Assembly (NCBI RefSeq): GCF_018141445.1
Contig: NZ_CP058649.1
Location: forward strand, 5,041,001 to 5,105,000
From: Vallitalea pronyensis
Lineage (GTDB): Bacteria; Bacillota; Clostridia; Lachnospirales; Vallitaleaceae
Reading direction: 5' to 3'
Length of the DNA stretch: 64,000 nucleotides
Part shown: positions 47,000 through 55,896 of the stretch, in pieces
How positions within the stretch are numbered: the first letter of the stretch is position 1
Layout: every line of letters starts with the position of its first letter
Notes under the pieces: generated by a model
Seen by the model: only the letters and a program-made list of their open reading frames with translations
What the model was told of the DNA's origin: nothing
Databases searched by the model: none
Position numbers and translations under genes: made by a program

Positions 47000-47044
47000 A
47001 AATGTACCTCATGGTCCATCCATCCACAGAAGGGAGCTTACATT

Positions 47045-48301
47045 ATGCTATCATTACATAATAAAGTATCAGAAGTTACCAATTTTTTTGGAAAGACTAA
47101 TCCAGTGGATTTAGTCAAGGAATTTGGCAGTCCACTGTATGTGTACAACGAAAATATTTTTAGAGAACGATGCAGCGAACTCAAAAACTTATTAACCTAT
47201 CCTCATTTTTCCGTTAACTATTCTGTTAAAGCCAATGGCAATCTATCATTAATAAAAATCGCACGTGATGAAGGTCTCAGTGTGGATGCTATGTCACCAG
47301 GTGAAATATACGTGGAATTAAAAGCTGGGTTCAAACCTGAGCAAATCTTATATATTAGCAATAACGTATCCAAAGAAGAAATGCAATTTGCAATTGATCA
47401 TGGTATTCTTACAAGTGTGGATTCCCTGTCTCAATTAGAGATGTTTGGTCAGATTAATGAAGGTGGTCGCGTTTGCGTGCGTTTTAATCCAGGTGTTGGC
47501 GCTGGTCATCATGAAAAAGTAGTGACAGGTGGTAAAAAAACAAAGTTTGGTGTGGATCCCAATTTTGTGCCACAAGTCAAAGCCCTTCTTGCGAAATATA
47601 AGTTACGATTAGTTGGTATCAACCAACACATTGGGTCACTTTTCATGGAAGGTGGTCATTATGTTGAAGGTGTTCAATCTGTCCTTCGACTGGCTGAGCA
47701 ATTTGAAAACCTTGAATTTGTCGATATGGGTGGAGGATTTGGTATTCCATACCACAAACAAGCTGGTCAAAAACGCTTGGACCTAAAAGAGTTAGCAACA
47801 CAACTGGATCAAGTGCTTTTCGACTGGACAAAACGATACGGCAAACAAATTACGTTTAAAATTGAGCCTGGCCGTTACGTGGTAGCCGAAAGTGGTTCTC
47901 TACTGGGTACAGCTCATGCCATTAAAGAAAATTACGGTATGAAATATGTGGGAACTGACCTTGGTTTTAATGTGCTTAAGCGTCCTGTCCTGTATGATTC
48001 ACATCATGATGTGGAAATCTATCGTGAGTCCAACAGACCTTCTACCCATACAGAAGTGGTTAATATTGTTGGTAACATCTGTGAAAGTGGCGATATTATT
48101 GCTAAAGAAAGAGAACTTCCCGAAATATTTGAAGGAGATATTATCAATGTATTAGATGCTGGTGCTTATGGCTATTGTATGGCATCGAATTATAATAATC
48201 GCCTGCGTCCTGCTGAAGTATTGATTACATCCAGCGGCGAAGCAAAACTTATACGTCGTCGTGATACCTTTGAAGATCTTATACGTAATTTTGAAGAATA
48301 G
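47045..48301 (+). CDS. lysA: Diaminopimelate decarboxylase
   Basis: A 418-residue PLP enzyme of the alanine-racemase-fold decarboxylase group. The PLP Lys is in FSVNYSVKANGN (about 58-69); GINQHIGSLF, VDMGGGFGIPY, KIEPGRYVVAESG and the Cys motif GNICESGDIIAKER are the standard signatures. It converts meso-diaminopimelate to L-lysine. AAGGGAG lies before the ATG. No lysine riboswitch is present; transcription appears to come from the TrmB promoter. A strong hairpin follows the stop. Confidence 0.93.
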   Translation: MLSLHNKVSEVTNFFGKTNPVDLVKEFGSPLYVYNENIFRERCSELKNLLTYPHFSVNYSVKANGNLSLIKIARDEGLSVDAMSPGEIYVELKAGFKPEQILYISNNVSKEEMQFAIDHGILTSVDSLSQLEMFGQINEGGRVCVRFNPGVGAGHHEKVVTGGKKTKFGVDPNFVPQVKALLAKYKLRLVGINQHIGSLFMEGGHYVEGVQSVLRLAEQFENLEFVDMGGGFGIPYHKQAGQKRLDLKELATQLDQVLFDWTKRYGKQITFKIEPGRYVVAESGSLLGTAHAIKENYGMKYVGTDLGFNVLKRPVLYDSHHDVEIYRESNRPSTHTEVVNIVGNICESGDIIAKERELPEIFEGDIINVLDAGAYGYCMASNYNNRLRPAEVLITSSGEAKLIRRRDTFEDLIRNFEE

Positions 48302-48306
48302 ATAAA

Positions 48307-48367
48307 ATGGGCTGTTCATCAGAAGCACCTCCACATGGTTGTGTTGGTGCTTGATGCAACAGCCCAT
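48307..48367. terminator. Two-part hairpin terminator after lysA
   Basis: Outer stem ATGGGCTGTT / AACAGCCCAT and inner stem AAGCACC / GGTGCTT form a long hairpin between the convergent lysA and unknown 396-aa genes. The outer stem is related to the GGGCTGT family. Confidence 0.8.
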
Positions 48368-48394
48368 CTATAATGTTTTTCACAGATTGGTGTC

Positions 48395-49585
48395 TTATAA
48401 AACCAGCTTACTTAAATTCTTATAGTATACCTCATTCTCTTGTTCTTTTTCCTTGTAATCTTCTTCTGACATCTTCATGACACCTAAATTATTGATGTCA
48501 ATCTGACTAAGCACCGATGCGTTGCCCACAAGCTTTCCTAAGTTTTCAATACTGCTAATTTTTTCTACGACTAATTCTGGATTAACAGAATCATCAAATT
48601 TTAATTTACCCATATTTTCAATATGTTTTTTTTCAGATAGCCCTAATAAATAGGCTTCATTAATGACCAATTTCCCTACGTTCTGGATGATATTGGGCAA
48701 CTCTACTTTTACACTTGCTTGATTCATGGATAATGTTCTTGCCGCATTGATTAGTGATTTATCACAATAGATGCCTTGAGAATAGATACCTTGGATATGT
48801 TCTTTTAATGCATCTTCTGTTAAGTCCTCTATATGCACCATACCATCAACCACTAATGTCGCATCATCATAATCTGTTATGTTTTCAGGGTTTAGGCAAA
48901 CCTTCCCTTCATGATAGATACTGTGTTCAGGTACAATACATACATCCACTTCATCAAATTCATCCAGCATATGCCGCATACGATTTAGATTTGATTTTGT
49001 TATATAGGCTTGCTCTTGAATTTGAATCTTATTAATGTATGCTTCAAAGTCCTCTACAACAGGTTCAATAGCGATTAATTTGTTGACACATAATTTTTCA
49101 TGACTGTATCGTAATATATTGTTCTCTGTTAAATACAATGTATGGCTAAGGGGTTTAAAACCCTCTTTGTAATCTAATATAGGACCGTTAATGGAACCTT
49201 TTGCTAAAATTAATCCTTTTAATATGCGTGGACAATATAGTTCCCCATTTACATCTAAGGCATATATTTTTTCTTTAAATAGCTCAGGATTTATTTCCTT
49301 AACTAAGCATTGACCATTGATTAAAACATACGCTTTTTCTTGAATACCCTCTAATAATGTATCATCAATTTTACCATTCCCATTAATATTAATAAACTCA
49401 AGCTCCAAGTCATTTGGAATTTTTACAAAGCTTGCCACATTGCTTTTATGAATAGGATCTAATAATTTGGCTGTTTCTTCTGTACAAATAAGTAAGGCAA
49501 CATTTTCTATTTTTGTAATATGCTTCAGGGATTCTTCTGTTGCTTTTCGAGCATCTAAAAAAGAAATATTCTTAATGATTCCCAT
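48395..49585 (-). CDS. Unknown repeat protein coupled to an ECF sigma factor
   Basis: 396 residues; no family is recognised. An Asn-centred repeat is visible: Asn at 28, 49, 70, 90, 113 and 133 (period about 20-23; the last four read N-G) and again at 302, 324, 348 and 366 (I-x-N-x-G-K-L). Hydrophobic residues alternate around each Asn, which suggests a strand-helix solenoid. There is no signal peptide, membrane helix or zinc motif, so it is not a classic anti-sigma factor. Its ATG follows the sigma-factor stop directly (0 bp), so the two are made together. It may bind the sigma factor or be a structural assembly protein. Both are inference. Confidence 0.7.
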   Translation of the reverse strand: MGIIKNISFLDARKATEESLKHITKIENVALLICTEETAKLLDPIHKSNVASFVKIPNDLELEFININGNGKIDDTLLEGIQEKAYVLINGQCLVKEINPELFKEKIYALDVNGELYCPRILKGLILAKGSINGPILDYKEGFKPLSHTLYLTENNILRYSHEKLCVNKLIAIEPVVEDFEAYINKIQIQEQAYITKSNLNRMRHMLDEFDEVDVCIVPEHSIYHEGKVCLNPENITDYDDATLVVDGMVHIEDLTEDALKEHIQGIYSQGIYCDKSLINAARTLSMNQASVKVELPNIIQNVGKLVINEAYLLGLSEKKHIENMGKLKFDDSVNPELVVEKISSIENLGKLVGNASVLSQIDINNLGVMKMSEEDYKEKEQENEVYYKNLSKLVL

Positions 49586-50038
49586 TTATAACGCCTCCAT
49601 TTTTAATTTTTGTAAGCCTAGACTTAATCTATTCCTTACGGTTGACGGTGATATACCTTGCAGCTTACCTATCTCTTTACTGTTTAAACCCTTTTGATAT
49701 TTGAGTATAATGGGTAACCTTAGGTGATCTGGCAAAGTGGCGACCATCTCTTTGAAGAAAATATCGGTTTCTATAAACACATGTGTTGACACCTGTTCTT
49801 CTTCATAGAAGATAATTCGCTTATTTTTCCTTATTTGATCAATAAATTGATTTTTGATTACCCGAAAAAACCATCCTTTTATTTGGTATTCATTCATCTG
49901 CTCAAAAATCTCTTCACGTTCAATGGCTTTGATATATGTTTCTTGAACCAAATCATAAGCGTCTTCTTTTCGTGTAACAAGACTTTTAGCGTATCGAATG
50001 AAATCATGATGATATCGGTTATATACTTGATAGATCAT
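49586..50038 (-). CDS. ECF-type RNA polymerase sigma factor
   Basis: A 150-residue sigma-70-family protein. Region 2 shows YHHDFIRYAKSLVTRKEDAYDLVQETYIKA and WFFRVIKNQFIDQIRKNKR; region 4 shows LPDHLRLPIILKYQKGLNSKEIGKLQGISPSTVRNRL. It has only regions 2 and 4, as in ECF factors. GGGAG precedes the ATG by about 10 bases. No membrane anti-sigma gene follows; instead the next gene encodes the 396-aa repeat protein. Target promoters are unknown. Confidence 0.9.
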   Translation of the reverse strand: MIYQVYNRYHHDFIRYAKSLVTRKEDAYDLVQETYIKAIEREEIFEQMNEYQIKGWFFRVIKNQFIDQIRKNKRIIFYEEEQVSTHVFIETDIFFKEMVATLPDHLRLPIILKYQKGLNSKEIGKLQGISPSTVRNRLSLGLQKLKMEAL

Positions 50039-50193
50039 GCTTTTTTCGCTCCCGTATTATCTTCTATGGTGAATCATAAGTGCTAGCCCTTACATCTATT
50101 TAACGGGTGAAGTTATAAAAGTGTCCTGTAATTTTAAAGAAATTTTTTTAATGCTTCATGTTTGCGGATAAAGCTATTTAAACAATTATACAG

Positions 50194-51021
50194 TTATACA
50201 AAGTCTGCACCTGCAACATAACAGATAACATCATCACAAGTTTCTTGCAAATGCTTAGGAAATTGTTTGACACGGTTTGGTATTAATACAAATTGTCCTT
50301 GTTCATCTTCCTGCTCATCCCATATTATTTTTTTTAAGCCTAATGCTTCACTAAGTTTACGGTAAAACTCACTGTATAAAATGGTATCAATGGATGCTAA
50401 GTGAAAGATTCCAGTTAGTTCATGACCCATAATATGGGCTACTTGTTTAGCAATCATATGATCCGATGCTACATTATAATGGAGTTTTGGATATAGGGTT
50501 ATACGTTTACCATGGTTATTAGCTTCTCTTAACTGATCCAATCGTATACAGGATTTCCCCCATACTTGAGGTAATCGAAGTATAACAGCTCGTTGGTCAA
50601 GGATATCCAAGAGTAACTTCTCGCAGTCAATCTTGAATTGACCGTATTCTGAAGATGCTTGAGGTTTATCTTCTTCATGATGTCCTTGGGAGATGTCTTG
50701 GTCAAAGACATTTAATGTGGAACAATAATAAAGCCATCCATTATGTTTTTTTATATAGGCTGCTACTTCCTTGTGACAGGCTAACTGTTGTTTAAAATCG
50801 CCTCGGAGACAGGATATGACATGGGTAGGTTGGACTTTTTTTAATAATTGCTTTACACTTTCTATATCGTCTACGTCTAGCGGATAACTTGTACCCATCG
50901 TATATCGTGTTGAAGAATGATAGGTAGTAGAGATCTTGACGTGCTTATCCATCATAAGTTGCCCCATAATGGCTCTGCCAACTAATCCGCTTCCACCTAG
51001 TATAAGAACTTGTTTTTTCAT
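50194..51021 (-). CDS. RmlD-like NAD(P)-dependent sugar epimerase/reductase
   Basis: A 275-residue extended short-chain dehydrogenase. The Rossmann start is VLILGGSGLVGRAI, the mid region has THVISCLRGDF, and the active-site region has YYCSTLNVFD with a later EYGQFKIDCEKLL (Tyr-x3-Lys). The RmlD_sub_bind pattern follows (AVILRLPQVWGKS, GIFHLASIDTILYSEFYRKL). It probably reduces or epimerises a nucleotide-linked or other sugar. AAGGGG lies before the ATG. It is isolated, flanked by a 155-bp gap and the palindromic element region, so the pathway is not evident. Confidence 0.85.
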   Translation of the reverse strand: MKKQVLILGGSGLVGRAIMGQLMMDKHVKISTTYHSSTRYTMGTSYPLDVDDIESVKQLLKKVQPTHVISCLRGDFKQQLACHKEVAAYIKKHNGWLYYCSTLNVFDQDISQGHHEEDKPQASSEYGQFKIDCEKLLLDILDQRAVILRLPQVWGKSCIRLDQLREANNHGKRITLYPKLHYNVASDHMIAKQVAHIMGHELTGIFHLASIDTILYSEFYRKLSEALGLKKIIWDEQEDEQGQFVLIPNRVKQFPKHLQETCDDVICYVAGADFV

Positions 51022-51619
51022 GTATTAACACCCCTTATCTATGGTTTTCAGTTATGGTCATAATATGATTTTATTAATTACTTATTATTAGGTATCTTAT
51101 GTATTTATATCTTACGCCATTTTAATTGTTTTATCAATGATATTACCATAGGGGTAAGTTGAAGAGATTGGGGGGGTGGGTTAAAGTATGGGTGGATTTT
51201 CCGTAGATGTATAGCTGGTGCTACAATACGTTCCTGTTAAAGAATGAAGGAAATACTAAATTCATGCTAAGGTAACGACCTAAAACTTAAGAACTCCCTA
51301 TGGTCAGACACTTAAGTTTCTTAACGGTAGTTACCTTAGCATTCATTAAGTATTTCTATTTCATTCTTTAAAAATCACGTATTGTAGCACCAGCTATACA
51401 TCTACTGGGCTATTGTTAATTTGTATATAAGTTAGCTATTATAATTGTATATGGCTGTGATTAAGGGTTAATGCTTTTGAAGAATAATTAGAAAGACTTG
51501 ATTTAATCTTAGCGTTTAATCACTATTTAACGGAAGATATTATTAAATTCTTAACCAATACATATCTTATGTATTATTAATACTTGCATTAATCCCAGCC
51601 TTAGTCATATCATTCTAGA
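51022..51619. other. 598-bp intergenic region with palindromic element
   Basis: It contains a G-rich tract (51170-51192), the 203-bp palindromic element (51203-51405), and an AT-rich stretch (51410-51610). Within the last, 51472-51579 reads as a protein-like fragment (e.g. LERLDLILAFNHYLTEDIIK) interrupted by a stop codon, possibly a gene relic. Confidence 0.5.
51203..51405. mobile_element. 203-bp palindromic element (MITE-like), perfect 29-bp terminal inverted repeats
   Basis: Bases 51203-51231 are the exact reverse complement of 51377-51405. The match continues with few differences through 51276 (TAAAGAATGAA, AAATACT, ATGCTAAGGTAAC) against 51330-51376. A small inner stem (AACTTAAG / CTTAAGTT) closes the centre. 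It encodes no protein. A non-autonomous miniature transposable element is the best guess; a structured RNA is the alternative. No obvious target-site duplication is seen. Confidence 0.75.
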
Positions 51620-52555
51620 TTATAGCTTTATATTTTTGATTTCTAACTTATCCTTTATGGATTCAATGGTGTCCAAATCAGCCATTAGGGTTCCTTCTTT
51701 TTGAACGGTGGCCGTGCTGGTGGCAACGGCATAATGAAATGCATCTTTTAATTGCATGCCTTTAGCTATGCAAAATGCCATAGCTCCAACCATAGAATCG
51801 CCTGCGCCAACGGTACTTTTTACATGGACGGACAGACCAGGTGTATAGTAGGCTTCATGAGCTGTGAAGAGGTATGCTCCTTGACTACCTAAGGATAGTA
51901 CAATGACTTGGATACCATATATGAATAATTCGGATAAGCGGTTGGTAATATCCTGTAGGGACTTAAATGTTGTATTGAGAAGCCGCTCTAATTCATGAAT
52001 ATTAGGCTTAATCATATAAGGACCTGCTTGTACGGCTTCTTTTAAAGGTTCGTGGTCAGCATCTAATATGACCTTAATACCTTTACGATTAGCCTTATCA
52101 ATCCATTTTCTATAAATGGTTTTGTCTACATTATCTGGTACCCGGCCGGATAAGATGAGCAAATCGCCTTCTGAGGCTTGTTGAAAAATCTTAGCTTCCA
52201 GTTCAGCTATTTTTTCTGGCGATATGTACCCTCCGCCTTCGTTAATATCGGTAAATGTTTTTCTTTGTCTATCGACAATTTTTATATTATACCGTGATGG
52301 CTGGTCAACTTGTATAAAATCACATGGAATATTGTCATCGTCTAATTTTTTCTTGATAATATGCCCCACTTCTCCACCAATCAATCCAATAGCTAAGGTA
52401 TCCCCTTGAAGCTTTTTGACCATTTTTGATACGTTGATGCCTTTTCCTCCTGCATCTTCTCGGGTACCTTTCATGTCATTTATAGCATCCATTTTTAAAC
52501 CATCTACAAAGATTGTTTTATCAATGGTGGGACTAAGTGTTACGGTTATGATCAT
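51620..52555 (-). CDS. 1-phosphofructokinase / tagatose-6-phosphate kinase family (PfkB)
   Basis: A 311-residue ribokinase-fold protein. MIITVTLSPTIDKTIFV and AGGKGINVSKMVKKL form the N-terminal signature; VKSTVGAGDSMVGAMAF is the C-terminal ATP/catalytic motif with Asp as base. These match FruK/LacC. It phosphorylates a sugar phosphate to a bisphosphate. AAGGAG precedes the ATG. No PTS, FruR or aldolase gene is nearby, so it cannot be assigned to fructose rather than tagatose. Confidence 0.85.
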   Translation of the reverse strand: MIITVTLSPTIDKTIFVDGLKMDAINDMKGTREDAGGKGINVSKMVKKLQGDTLAIGLIGGEVGHIIKKKLDDDNIPCDFIQVDQPSRYNIKIVDRQRKTFTDINEGGGYISPEKIAELEAKIFQQASEGDLLILSGRVPDNVDKTIYRKWIDKANRKGIKVILDADHEPLKEAVQAGPYMIKPNIHELERLLNTTFKSLQDITNRLSELFIYGIQVIVLSLGSQGAYLFTAHEAYYTPGLSVHVKSTVGAGDSMVGAMAFCIAKGMQLKDAFHYAVATSTATVQKEGTLMADLDTIESIKDKLEIKNIKL

Positions 52556-52724
52556 TGCCTTACTCCTTCCTAGGTGTTTCTATAATTTTTTTTCATAATA
52601 AGCTGTTACTTCACACAATCTTCACAAATACACTCTACACTTTTAGTGGGATGTTCTACAAATGAAAGATGATCCAAGTAGGAAATGTGTTGTTGAAAAA
52701 ATACATAAATAATGACAGGTATCT

Positions 52725-53015
52725 ATGATAAATACAAACGATAATTTTAAAAGGATTCAAATGAATGAAATTAGAAAATTCATTAAGCCAACATGCGATA
52801 TATCCCTAAAAGAAAAACATTTTAAACCCCCTACGCCTAAGGAGGTCATGGAAAGTATGCGATCTTTAAACAGGTCTCTCCTCAAGATCGTTCATATGGA
52901 CCATATACATGTAACAAGCCCTGATAACCTATATACAAATGATAAACTTGTAGCTGCTTATAAAAAAAGAAAGCATGGCATTGAATCTTCAATAACAATT
53001 TCCGTTCGTGTTTAA
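52725..53015 (+). CDS. Hypothetical 96-aa protein
   Basis: A 96-residue, basic, hydrophilic protein (IRKFIKPTCDISLKEKHFKP, KEVMESMRSLNRSLLKI, AAYKKRKHGIES). There is no signal or membrane segment. ACAGG precedes the ATG weakly; an internal ATG (MNEIRKF) is possible. Codon use and amphipathic pattern look coding, but no family is recognised. It lies on the plus strand between two minus-strand genes. Confidence 0.5.
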   Translation: MINTNDNFKRIQMNEIRKFIKPTCDISLKEKHFKPPTPKEVMESMRSLNRSLLKIVHMDHIHVTSPDNLYTNDKLVAAYKKRKHGIESSITISVRV

Positions 53016-53078
53016 TCCTATCAATTGTAGAATGTCTCTATCCCCTTCAAATAGAAAGAAATAGAGACATGTATATGT

Positions 53079-54827
53079 TTAATCAATTTCATCTGGAATA
53101 TATCCTTTGAACTGAGCTTTATATAACTTGGCATATGTACCTTCAATTTGTAATAAATCATGGTGACTGCCTTTTTCTTTAATCCCGTCTTCTGTAATGA
53201 CCACAATCTCATCTGCATTCTTAATGGTAGATAAACGATGGGCAATAACAAGGGTGGTTCTACCTTTGGATAGCTTTTCAAGAGCCCGTTGAATCTTAAT
53301 CTCTGTTTCATTATCAAGAGCAGAAGTTGCCTCATCTAAAATAAGTATTGGTGGGTTCTTCAGAAATACGCGGGCAATACTAATACGCTGTTTTTGACCA
53401 CCAGATAGACGTATGCCCCTTTCTCCCACATTGGTATCATAGCCATCGGGTAAATCTTTTATGAAATCATGGATTTCTGCATTCTTAGCTGCTAGTATGA
53501 GTTCTTCTTCATTAGCATTCACATTACCATACATGATGTTATCTTTAATGGTTCCAGCAAATAGGAACACATCTTGAGATACCAGTCCAATATTTTCTCG
53601 TAACGATTTTATTTTCACATGCTTAATATCTTTGTCATCAATGGTAATCTCCCCTTCGTCCACTTCATAGAAACGCGGTATGAGATGACATAATGTTGTC
53701 TTTCCACCACCTGATGGACCTACGAGGGCTAACGTTTTACCTGCATCAATATCTAATTTTATATTATTCAATACTTTCTCATGGTCGTTATAAGAGAATG
53801 TAACATTGTTAAACCGAATGTGTCCTTTTACATCTTTTAGTTGTGTCGCATGGGGTAAATCATTAATGAGGGGTTTAATTTCCATAATTTCCATGAAACG
53901 ATCAAATCCAGCCATACCTGATTCAAACTGTTGAACAAAGTTCGTAAGCTTTCTAATGGGTTGTGAAAATGCATTCACGTATAGAATAAAGGCTAATAAG
54001 GTATTAAGATCCATATAGCCGCCGTAAATCAGATAACCTCCAAAACCGATAACCACTAAATTCAAAATATTAGTGGTAAATCCCATACCTAACATAAAAA
54101 TAGACATGTTTTTAAAGGCTGTATTTTTCGATACCCGAAAAGCTTTATTTCCTTCTGTAAACTTATCCATCTCATGTTCTTCATTTGCAAAAGACTTGGA
54201 CACACGTATTCCAGATATACTGCTTTCTAACTGGGCATTCACATTGGCTATCTTCTTCTTCACATTACGAAATCCTTCTGACATCTTAACCCGTTGCTTA
54301 ACGGCAAACCATATAAGAAAAGGTATGAATAAGTAGACCGCTAAGGCCAATCGCCATTCCATAAATACCATAGCAAAGAAGGCGCCAATTAACATCATAA
54401 ATGATAAAAATAAATCTTCTGGACCATGATGGGCTAATTCTGTCATTTCATTTAAGTCATTCACCATTCTTGACATGATATGACCTGTCCTTGTCTTGTC
54501 ATAATATCGAAAGGATAAGGATTGTAAATGTCTAAACAAGTCTTTACGCATATCATATTCCATCCGCACACCTAATATATGACCCCAGTAGTCCACGATG
54601 TATTGTAGAGCTGCACGTATAATATGCGCAACAAGAATACCTAAAATGATTAAAAAGAATGTATTGAAGTCCTTTTCGGCAATTAAGTCCAGTGCATGTT
54701 TAGATACCATAGGTATGCTTAATCCAATCACTGCAATTAATAATGCACAAACCATATCCAGTATAAATAATCCTTTGTGGGGTTTATAGTAACTGATAAA
54801 CTTCTTTAATCTCTCTTGTTTTTTCAC
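53079..54827 (-). CDS. ABC exporter, fused membrane and ATPase domains (MsbA/LmrA type)
   Basis: A 582-residue half-transporter. Residues about 15-310 hold six membrane helices with coupling loops (HLQSLSFRYYDKTRTGHIMSR); residues about 340-575 hold the ATPase with Walker A GPSGGGKTTL, signature LSGGQKQRISIARVF, Walker B ILILDEATSALD and H-loop IAHRLSTI. It works as a dimer to export lipids, drugs or peptides. The start is GTG with GAGGTGG upstream. A good promoter lies at 54942-54970. Confidence 0.93.
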   Translation of the reverse strand: MKKQERLKKFISYYKPHKGLFILDMVCALLIAVIGLSIPMVSKHALDLIAEKDFNTFFLIILGILVAHIIRAALQYIVDYWGHILGVRMEYDMRKDLFRHLQSLSFRYYDKTRTGHIMSRMVNDLNEMTELAHHGPEDLFLSFMMLIGAFFAMVFMEWRLALAVYLFIPFLIWFAVKQRVKMSEGFRNVKKKIANVNAQLESSISGIRVSKSFANEEHEMDKFTEGNKAFRVSKNTAFKNMSIFMLGMGFTTNILNLVVIGFGGYLIYGGYMDLNTLLAFILYVNAFSQPIRKLTNFVQQFESGMAGFDRFMEIMEIKPLINDLPHATQLKDVKGHIRFNNVTFSYNDHEKVLNNIKLDIDAGKTLALVGPSGGGKTTLCHLIPRFYEVDEGEITIDDKDIKHVKIKSLRENIGLVSQDVFLFAGTIKDNIMYGNVNANEEELILAAKNAEIHDFIKDLPDGYDTNVGERGIRLSGGQKQRISIARVFLKNPPILILDEATSALDNETEIKIQRALEKLSKGRTTLVIAHRLSTIKNADEIVVITEDGIKEKGSHHDLLQIEGTYAKLYKAQFKGYIPDEID

Positions 54828-55144
54828 ATTACCACCTCTTCACCTTAATTCTCATTCCCAAGTTACCCATCACAAACCTAAATAAAACTCGCTTAATTGC
54901 AAGTCCATCGATTTGCTTTATGATTATATGTATAGCAAATTATTATAGCATATCTGTAATAGGGGTTCAACTATTTCTTAAAATGACAATATTTATTTTA
55001 AAATAAATTTTTCTTACTTTAATTCTATCATATATACGAATATCTCGCATATACGTTTACTATGTCGTAGATTATAAACATGCTTATTATTCTATTTTGA
55101 ACTCCTACATAAGAATACCACTCTAGATAGAAAGGGCGATTATT
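54828..55144. other. Divergent intergenic region between ABC exporter and mntP
   Basis: 317 AT-rich bases. It holds the exporter promoter (54942-54970). I looked for a manganese (yybP-ykoY) riboswitch before mntP and did not recognise one. No gene was seen. Confidence 0.5.
54942..54970 (-). promoter_or_regulatory. Sigma-A promoter of the ABC exporter
   Basis: On the minus strand TTGAAC (54965-54970), a 17-bp spacer, TATAAT (54942-54947), about 115 bp before the GTG start. Confidence 0.75.
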
Positions 55145-55711
55145 TTGAGTTTATATGCTATTCTCCTCATTGCACTAAGCCTATCTATGGATGCTTTTGC
55201 TGTATCAATTTCCTTAGGCTTAACATGTAAGCGTCGTTTTCCTCAAATCGCGTTGAAGGCTGGTTTATCTTTTGGTTTTTTCCAAGCTGTTATGGCCATA
55301 GTGGGTTGGTTTTTGGGCTGTTCCTTAAAAGAGATTATTGACCCTATCGACCACTGGATAGCCTTTCTATTGCTTGGTGCTATTGGTTGTAGTTTTATAA
55401 AAGAGTCAAAAGAACCATGTTTAAAAAGATTATCCATTGATCGTATTAAATTATTACTGACTTTATCAATTGCAACCAGCATTGATGCTTTAGCAACTGG
55501 TGTTACGTTTTCCTTGCTGGATGTGGATATAGCTTTAGCAGCTGCCCTTATTGGTCAGATTACTTACTTTTCATCGGTATTAGGCGTTACAATTGGTCAT
55601 GGTCTTAGCCACCAGACAAAGCTTCAATCCCATATGAATATTCTAGGTGGCATCATACTTATTCTTATTGGATGTAAAATTTTGATAGCCCATCTTCTTC
55701 AAGGTATATAA
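55145..55711 (+). CDS. mntP: Manganese efflux pump MntP
   Basis: A 188-residue membrane protein with six hydrophobic segments. LSLSMDAFAVSISLGL near the N-terminus and ATSIDALATGVTFSLL in the second half are the paired Asp motifs of MntP/YebN. It exports Mn(II). The start is TTG at 55145, with AAAGGG about 9 bases upstream. It is a single gene followed by a clear terminator. Confidence 0.92.
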   Translation: MSLYAILLIALSLSMDAFAVSISLGLTCKRRFPQIALKAGLSFGFFQAVMAIVGWFLGCSLKEIIDPIDHWIAFLLLGAIGCSFIKESKEPCLKRLSIDRIKLLLTLSIATSIDALATGVTFSLLDVDIALAAALIGQITYFSSVLGVTIGHGLSHQTKLQSHMNILGGIILILIGCKILIAHLLQGI

Positions 55712-55722
55712 TATGATATACT

Positions 55723-55763
55723 AAAAACCTCAGAATCATTTCACATGACATACTGAGGTTTTT
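55723..55763 (+). terminator. Terminator after mntP
   Basis: AAAAACCTCAG and CTGAGGTTTTT flank a 19-base loop, 12 bp after the mntP stop; the T run suits the plus strand and the A run allows the reverse direction. Confidence 0.85.
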
Positions 55764-55896
55764 AAAACTATATTTAATTCTAATTCATGTTTTTTTCGTC
55801 TGGTCTAAGATCTTACCAGAATCATTATAGTATTATGATTAAATGGTTATTTAGCGTCTTAATCATACAATAAGCTTAATTGATCTTACATTGAGA

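Noticed and set aside
47000-47044. Lysine riboswitch for lysA
   Set aside because: The gap before lysA is only 45 bp and holds just a ribosome site.
54971-55144. Manganese (yybP-ykoY) riboswitch upstream of mntP
   Set aside because: Expected from function, but I could not find the conserved core sequences of that motif in the leader.
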